Of a stretch of 64,000 bases of DNA, positions 58,813-64,000 are shown one piece after another. The notes below the pieces were generated by a model. That model was not told the DNA's origin, searched no databases, and worked only from the letters and a program-made list of their open reading frames with translations. Both the position numbers and the translations under genes were made by a program. This DNA is from Spinacia oleracea (Eukaryota > Streptophyta > Magnoliopsida > Caryophyllales > Amaranthaceae). How positions within the stretch are numbered: the stretch's first letter is position 1; each line of letters begins with the position of its first letter. The DNA is taken from assembly GCF_020520425.1 (NCBI RefSeq), contig NC_079487.1, forward strand, positions 55,714,719 to 55,778,718. The letters run 5' to 3'.

Positions 58813-60021
58813 ATGGCCATGAATGCTAAATTTCCCAATAACCTAAGTGATATGAATGAAGTAGATTATAAGGATCTCTTGCATTCCATGGGAAAGGAGG
58901 TTGCTGACGGGCAATCTGGCGATACCAAGATATTCTTTGATTCCCTTCTCCCTCTTCTAAAACTCCCTCTTTGCTATGATCTTATTTATGCATCCACCAG
59001 GTGTTGGGATGAGAAAAAACACGTTTTTAACTTTAATGGTGAAGAGATGGTTCCCATGGTGGAGGAAATCGAGGGTCTACTATGTTTCAAAAAGGCGGAC
59101 AAGCCGTTAGTTATCACGACAAAATGTAGCTCCTTAACTGGTTATCTGCGTGAGGTTTTAGGTCTTTCCCACTATGATGGTATGACTTTCCATCATGGAT
59201 ATTCTATTCTTATTAATTGTGTTCTTGAACCTTTTAGAGCCAAGGGTACTAATCTCGAACTTGCTATTTCTTATGGCTCGGCTAGAGTTAAAGCATGCAT
59301 GATTGCTCTTATGGGTCTTTTGTTGTTCAAAGAGGATCTTGGGCTATGTGAAAAAAATGTGGCTGGTTATGTACTCCAAGTGTCTAATGGGCGTAGGCTA
59401 GGACCAATAATATTAGGAGAATTAGTCCTAAGCCTTGATCAACAAAAGGAAAAACCGTTCTCTTTCATGAAAGGGAGTCCGCTAGTGCTTCATTTGTGGC
59501 TAATGGAGAAGTTTAAGTTGGTGAATCCTTTGAGAGCACTTACTTATCATCCTAAAATCATCCTTTCCAGAGGATGCTCCAATCTATATCGTGAGGTGAG
59601 GGATAATAACAGGTGGAGTTTAGCGCTCTCAGGGGAAAAGGAATGGGTGACTCCACATTTAGTTATCAAGGAAATTGTGTATAGTACCGCCAATAAGAGG
59701 GGTGTAGTTTTTCCGAGTGTCAAGAAGATCACTTTCTATTATCCATGGAGGTGTCTTAGGCAAATCGGGCAGCGGCAAACCTTCATTAGGGACCTTCCAA
59801 CTGACGACTGCACAACTCATTGGATTGATGATAAGTCGCTACTACAATTGCTTATTGCTTGGGAGCGAACAAAGAAAATTCCATTCCTTCCCGTTTTAAG
59901 GTACCCAATCGTTGATGCTTGCTATAAAAAGTGGCGTCGTGGAGATGTGGGAATGTATAAGAGGCCTAAAACGGAGGTTGAGTCTTCAAGTAGGGTCATC
60001 AAGAAGATAAAGGAGGAGTGA
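58813..60021 (+). CDS. Antisense ORF of Gypsy-B, plant-mobile-domain-like protein
   Basis: An intact frame of 402 codons from MAMNAKFPNN to SSRVIKKIKEE. The open frame extends a little further upstream without an ATG; I chose the ATG at 58813. Words such as LLPLLKLPLCYDLIYASTRC, WDEKKHVFNF, and EEMVPMVEEIEGLLCF resemble the N-terminal part of plant mobile domain/DUF7745-type proteins found in many plant repeat-rich loci (recalled, not searched). The C-terminus is basic (KKWRRGDVGMYKRPKTE, KKIKEE), which could be a nuclear signal. It runs opposite to the neighbouring integrase, 1 kb beyond its end. This matches the antisense ORF position known in Tat-lineage gypsy elements. Function unknown. 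A captured host gene is the other reading. Confidence 0.72.
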   Translation: MAMNAKFPNNLSDMNEVDYKDLLHSMGKEVADGQSGDTKIFFDSLLPLLKLPLCYDLIYASTRCWDEKKHVFNFNGEEMVPMVEEIEGLLCFKKADKPLVITTKCSSLTGYLREVLGLSHYDGMTFHHGYSILINCVLEPFRAKGTNLELAISYGSARVKACMIALMGLLLFKEDLGLCEKNVAGYVLQVSNGRRLGPIILGELVLSLDQQKEKPFSFMKGSPLVLHLWLMEKFKLVNPLRALTYHPKIILSRGCSNLYREVRDNNRWSLALSGEKEWVTPHLVIKEIVYSTANKRGVVFPSVKKITFYYPWRCLRQIGQRQTFIRDLPTDDCTTHWIDDKSLLQLLIAWERTKKIPFLPVLRYPIVDACYKKWRRGDVGMYKRPKTEVESSSRVIKKIKEE

Positions 60022-60472
60022 TGATAAGAAAAAATGGCTTCCTAATGGTTGTTTGGTTATTTATTTTTCTTATTTTGAAATTGTATTTCCTATGGATGTA
60101 ATACTTGTTTAGGGACTGCCCTAGCAAGCTTTGTAGTGTGTTTAAGCATTAGGCTTAAGGTAATTTAAAAAAAAAGAATCAATGTAATGCGGGAATTCGA
60201 TGAAATAAAATGAAGCTATTGAGAATGTTTTTCGTTCTAAAAAAAATCTGCATTGCACGATTTAATTAAGACCATAGTGACTTGTTAGTTTCCGAGATTG
60301 AATCCTCACATGATAAGGCCAAACATGCACTTATGACCATGGATGCAAAACAAAGTATTCACGCAAATGATGACACTAAATTACTCTAGTAATGCAAGGG
60401 ACTTATAAAGATTTACACATGGTAAGTTTTGAATATCTTGTGATGGTAAAATTTAGAAATATACATATATAC

Positions 60473-60540
<68 letters not shown>

Positions 60541-61002
60541 GTACTGACGTACATATACAATACATCACGTTCTTTTTTTTTTTTTTTTTTTTTGGGCTTC
60601 TCTCTATTCTTTTCTTACGATCCATTTATTGCTTAGGCCTTTTTCTCTCATTTCTTTTCTATTACTCTCCTTTTATGCCCTTCTTTTTTTGGCCTAACGG
60701 ATCTTGAGAGTTAAGTGGCATACATCAGGTGAGCTAATTGCCCCTTGACTAACGCATTGGCCTTCTCTCCAATGGCTGGGCCAGTGCCTTTTCAGCCTAA
60801 AAAAATGGGATAAGTGAATATGTAATGGATTTCACCTTTATTTTTTGACCGAATCCATGTGGATTGCCTACGTATCCCATGATAAGGGTATCAGGTCAAA
60901 GCGTAGTTCAGGATATCACGAGGCTTGCTTTTCTAACTAATATATCTGAAAGCTATCTTACTCATACTAGGATACATCATGGATCATACGATCATCAAAA
61001 TA
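60022..61002. other. Spacer between the antisense ORF and pol
   Basis: Contains an AT microsatellite, a 21-base T run (60573-60593) and the landmark GATTGCCTACGTATCC (60861-60876) with a following GCGTAGTTC, shared with the LARD LTRs. The inner LTR border of Gypsy-B is likely somewhere between 60910 and 61002. Confidence 0.5.
60476..60536. repeat. (TA)n microsatellite
   Basis: About 30 uninterrupted TA units. Likely to be variable between individuals and hard to assemble. Confidence 0.97.
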
Positions 61003-62087
61003 CTAGACGTAATATTTCTTAAGCTGGTCAAGGTTGGTAAAATGGAGGAATTCGTCGCCGTTAAGATCGACCAGTTTCACTGCCCCTGCTGAGGTGATGT
61101 GTTTGACCAGAAATGGGCCTGACCAGTTAGGCTTGAATTTCCCACGAGGATCATGTATTGGATCCCGATTCTCTTTCAAGACCAAATCTCCTTCTCGAAT
61201 GCCCCTATCTCGCACTCTTTTATTGAAAGCTCGCGCGATACGTCGTTGATAAAGTTGGATGTTGTTTAGGGCCTCCAACCTTCGTTCGTCTGCTAGGGCC
61301 AGCTCGTCGTACCGAACCTTGAACCATTGATCTTCGGATATCTCGCTTTCATTCATAACCCGGAGTGATTGAATTTCGATTTCCACAGGAAGGACAGGTT
61401 CCATTCCATATACTAGAGAATACGGAGTAGTCCCTGTTGGAGTCTGAATAGAAATTCTATACCCCCAAAGGGCATATGGTAATTTGTCAGGCCATTCCCG
61501 GGTTTTTTCTGTCATTTTTGCAATTATCGTTCGAATGGTTTTGTTGGCGGCTTGAACTGCTCCATTGGTCTGAGGACGATAAGGGGAAGACTGATGATGT
61601 CTAACCTTATATTTCTCAAGAGTTTCTTTTAAGTGCCCTTCAAAGTGAGAGCCGTTGTCAGAAATGATTTCAAAAGGCACTCCGTAGCAACATATGATGT
61701 TGTTGATCGCAAATTTGGAGACTTGCTTTGCCCCTAGCTTTGCATATGACGCTGCTTCAATCCATTTCGAGAAATAGTCAACAGCAACTAAAATGTATTG
61801 GTGTCCGTTCGAGGCTTTTGGGTGAATTTTTCCGATGATATCTATACCCCAACTAGAAAACGGCCATGGTGAAGTGAGATTATGTAAGGAGGTAGGTGGC
61901 ATGTGATTGAGATTTGCGAAAAATTGACATTTCTTGCAAGTCCTCACAAAATGGACATAGTCGCTTTCTAAAGTGGTCCAATAATAACCTGCTCGCAAGA
62001 TTTTTCGAGCTAGCATCCTGCCATTCATGTGCGGACCGCATTCACCACCATGGATTTCTCCCATGATCTTTTTTATTTTTTTTCATC
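61003..62087 (-). pseudogene. Gypsy-B integrase
   Basis: Reads from about 62087 to the stop at 61003. Zinc-binding part: HGGECGPHMNGRMLARKIL then CKKCQFF. Core: WGIDIIGKI (first Asp), VAVDYFSKWIEAA, EIISDNGSHF (second Asp). The third acidic residue, expected in NGAVEAANK, is glutamine (codon 61552-61554), so strand transfer should fail. C-terminal part: RVRDRGIREGDLVL, KPNWSGPF, NLDQLKKYYV. It is separated from the RNase H frame by a shift in an A-run near 62073-62090. Otherwise it is open for 353 codons. Confidence 0.9.
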
Positions 62088-62228
62088 AACACACAATTGT
62101 AGAGTTCCATCAAAACCCTTGCGGTACAATCTATCTTTTAGTATTACAAAGTGAGCTGCCAATCGCCGGATAGCCAATTGGTCTTTTTTATGACTCTCTT
62201 CAGGATATCGACCGGTGATTAGAAAATT

Positions 62229-64000
62229 TTAAATATCAGCATACCAGGCATCTTTATCATCTTGCAAAGTCAATGCAGCAATCATATGTTCAAGGTTGAC
62301 TACCGGTGAATATCTTTCCTCAATAGTCACAGCTCGAATTTTTACGTTGTTTTCCCATGTTAAATTTACCGCTAAGTTTGCTAGTGCATCCGTGAAACTG
62401 TTTTGCTCCCGGGGAAGATGCTTGAAGTCAATATCTTCAAAGTACGGAATGAACTGTTGGAGATACTCGGTATACATTTGTAATCTCTCATCTCGGACTC
62501 TCCATACTCCAATTGTTTGAGAGATAATGAGGTTAGAATCTCCATATACTGTGAGGTACTTCGCCCCTGCCACTAAGGCTGCCTTAACGCCATAAATGCA
62601 AGCTTCGTACTCTGCCGTGTTATTAGTCGTTTGGAAACTCAATTTTACAGCAAAAGGGATATGAATTCCATAAGGATCAATGAGCAAAACACCCGCGGCA
62701 TTGCCCCTTCTATTAGATGCTCCGTCAAAGTACATTTTCCACCTAGATATCCCAATGTTGAGTAAATGTTCATCTGGAAACTCGTCATCAAATTCATCTC
62801 CTGATATTGGTCCATCAACCAATGCTTCAGATATCGCCCTTCCTTTAACAGATTTCTGGTTTACACATTGAATATCAAATTCTGAAAGCATTGCATGCCA
62901 TCTCGCGAATCTCTCAGTGAGAATTGGTTTCTCAAAGATGTACTTGATAGGATCTAGTCTTGAGATAAGGAAAGTTGTATGAGTCTGTAGATAATGTCGT
63001 AGCTTCTTAGTGGCGTATATGAGGGCGATGCAAGCTTTTTCTAAAGGATTGTATCTGGTTTCATAATCCAAAAAATTTTTGCTGAGGTAGTAGATGGCAA
63101 TTTCTCTTTTGGTGCCTTCTTGGTATTGAGCCAATAATGCTCCCATGGCAGTTTCTGTGACTGTGAGATATAAAATCAAAGGCTCTCCCGGCTTGGGTAG
63201 CATTAATACTGGAGGATTAGAGAGATATTCCTTCATCGAGTCAAATGAGGCTTGGCATTCTTCATTCCGTTTTTTCGGAACATTTTTCCTCAACAGCTTG
63301 AAAATCGGTTCGCATCGAGTGCTCAGTTGCGATATGAACCTGCTAATGTATTGAATTCTTCCTAGGAATCCCCGAATTTCTTTTTCCGTTCTTGGTGGAG
63401 GAAGTTCTTGAATGGCTTTCACTTTATCGGAATCGACTTTGATCCCATCTTTGATGACAATAAAGCCCAACAGTTTTCCAGAAGTAACTCCGAATACGCA
63501 TTTTTGAGGATTCAATCTCAAATTATATTTTCTAATCCTGTCAAAAAATGACTTTAATGCACTTATGTGCTCCCCTCGATCGTGGCTTTTGACAATCATA
63601 TCATCCACGTATACTTCAATCGTATCATGAATAAGGTCATGTAGAATTGTTGTTGCAGCTCGTTGATAAGTGGCCCCTGCGTTTTTTAAACCGAATGGCA
63701 TTGCTTGGTAACAAAATGTTCCCCATGGGGTGATGAATGACGTCTTTGGCATATCGTCTTCTGCCATGAGTATTTGATTATAGCCCGAGAATCCGTCCAT
63801 AAATGAGAACATGGCGTGCCCCGTGGTACTATCCACCAGTACGTCAATGTGAGGCAAAGGGAAGTAATCTTTTGGTGATGCAGCGTTTAGATCCCTGAAG
63901 TCGATACATACTCTGACCCTTCCGTCTTTTTTGGGAACTACCACTATGTTAGCCAACCATTCAGGGTGTTTGATTGGTTTAATACAATTGGCGTCGAGTT
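62229..64000 (-). pseudogene. Gypsy-B RT and RNase H, continues past the window
   Basis: Open from the right edge to TAA at 62229. RT: HPEWLANIVVVPKKDGRVRV, CIDFRDLNAASPKDYFPLP, FMDGFSGYNQI, FCYQAMPFGLKNAGATYQRA, YVDD (near 63605). Connection: ETRYNPLEKACIALIYATKK. RNase H: MYFDGASNRRGNAAGVLLI, NNTAEYEACIYGVKAAL, YGDSNLIISQ. The TAA interrupts what continues in the same frame as NFLITGRYPEESHKKDQLA before the frameshift to integrase. Protease and gag should lie to the right. Only two lesions between RT and integrase suggest an element not long dead. Confidence 0.9.

Larger units (their letters stand above)
47544..64000 (-). mobile_element. Gypsy-B, large Ty3/gypsy element with antisense ORF, open at the window edge
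   Basis: On the minus strand: RT and RNase H (64000-62229), integrase (62087-61003), then a very long 3' region to 47544 holding an antisense ORF, two nested LINEs and a minus-strand TATA box (53771-53780). The region shares with the LARD LTR, in the same order: a TGTG... terminus, GGAGTCGCCA (47628-47637), TATA, GTGTCTACAGAATGCCCC (57410) and GCCTACGTATCC (about 60866). I infer that much of 47544-60990 is its 3' LTR, or LTR plus 3' untranslated region. The inner border cannot be fixed without the 5' LTR, which is beyond the window. Antisense ORFs 3' of pol are known in the Tat lineage. Confidence 0.65.

Noticed and set aside
60413..60625. 70-codon minus-strand ORF rich in YI repeats
   Set aside because: Translation of the TA microsatellite and the neighbouring T run.
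1..64000. tRNA, rRNA or organelle DNA insertions
   Set aside because: No tRNA cloverleaf motifs, rRNA segments or chloroplast/mitochondrial genes were noticed when reading both strands; a tRNAscan or organelle alignment would be needed to be sure.

Overview
This window looks like plant nuclear DNA, almost certainly pericentromeric or gene-poor heterochromatin. It holds no convincing intact host multi-exon gene, but it contains Ty1/copia, Ty3/gypsy, LINE, CACTA and Stowaway-type elements nested in each other. The Copia LTR sequence and general element content resemble Amaranthaceae/Caryophyllales genomes such as spinach. That is my recollection of sequence style, not a search result.

Layout: (1) 1-3863: the end of a Stowaway-like MITE and a two-exon broken cinnamoyl-CoA-reductase-like gene on the minus strand (917-1606). 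(2) 3864-5679: 31-bp tandem repeats, then a scrambled Copia relic whose pieces face opposite ways. (3) 5680-16020: a decayed full-size Copia (Copia-1, plus strand) with a 1.5-kb 5' LTR, PBS, gag-pol and a 3' LTR missing its last ~25-30 bp. (4) 16021-27819: a related Copia (Copia-2, minus strand), cut inside its reverse transcriptase, with its 5' LTR at 25970-27819. A 4.8-kb CACTA transposon (19794-24601) sits in its leader with a clean 3-bp target duplication. This CACTA carries host gene pieces: a histone-H3-like exon, the first exons of eIF4A, an unidentified exon and the last exon of glyoxalase I. (5) 27820-31591: 58-bp tandem repeats and a decayed gypsy pol (Gypsy-A, minus), with an internal ~1-kb duplication. 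(6) 31592-47541: a non-autonomous giant-LTR element (LARD type, minus) with two ~6.5-kb LTRs around a 2.8-kb non-coding interior and a good PBS at 41023-41040. (7) 47544-64000: a second large gypsy element (Gypsy-B, minus, open at the right edge). Its RT-RNaseH and integrase are nearly intact. Downstream of pol it has an intact antisense ORF (58813-60021), and its giant 3' region is interrupted by two LINE insertions (49802-53063 and 54268-56022), the second with a 15-bp target duplication. A possible 46-codon membrane microprotein lies at 56978-57118.

The most interesting material is the gene-capturing CACTA, the antisense ORF of Gypsy-B, and the giant-LTR element. The latter shares landmark motifs in the same order with Gypsy-B and carries a recurring paired GC-rich hairpin motif. 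No function for the hairpins is known to me. All family names come from motifs read by eye in the translations; no search was run.
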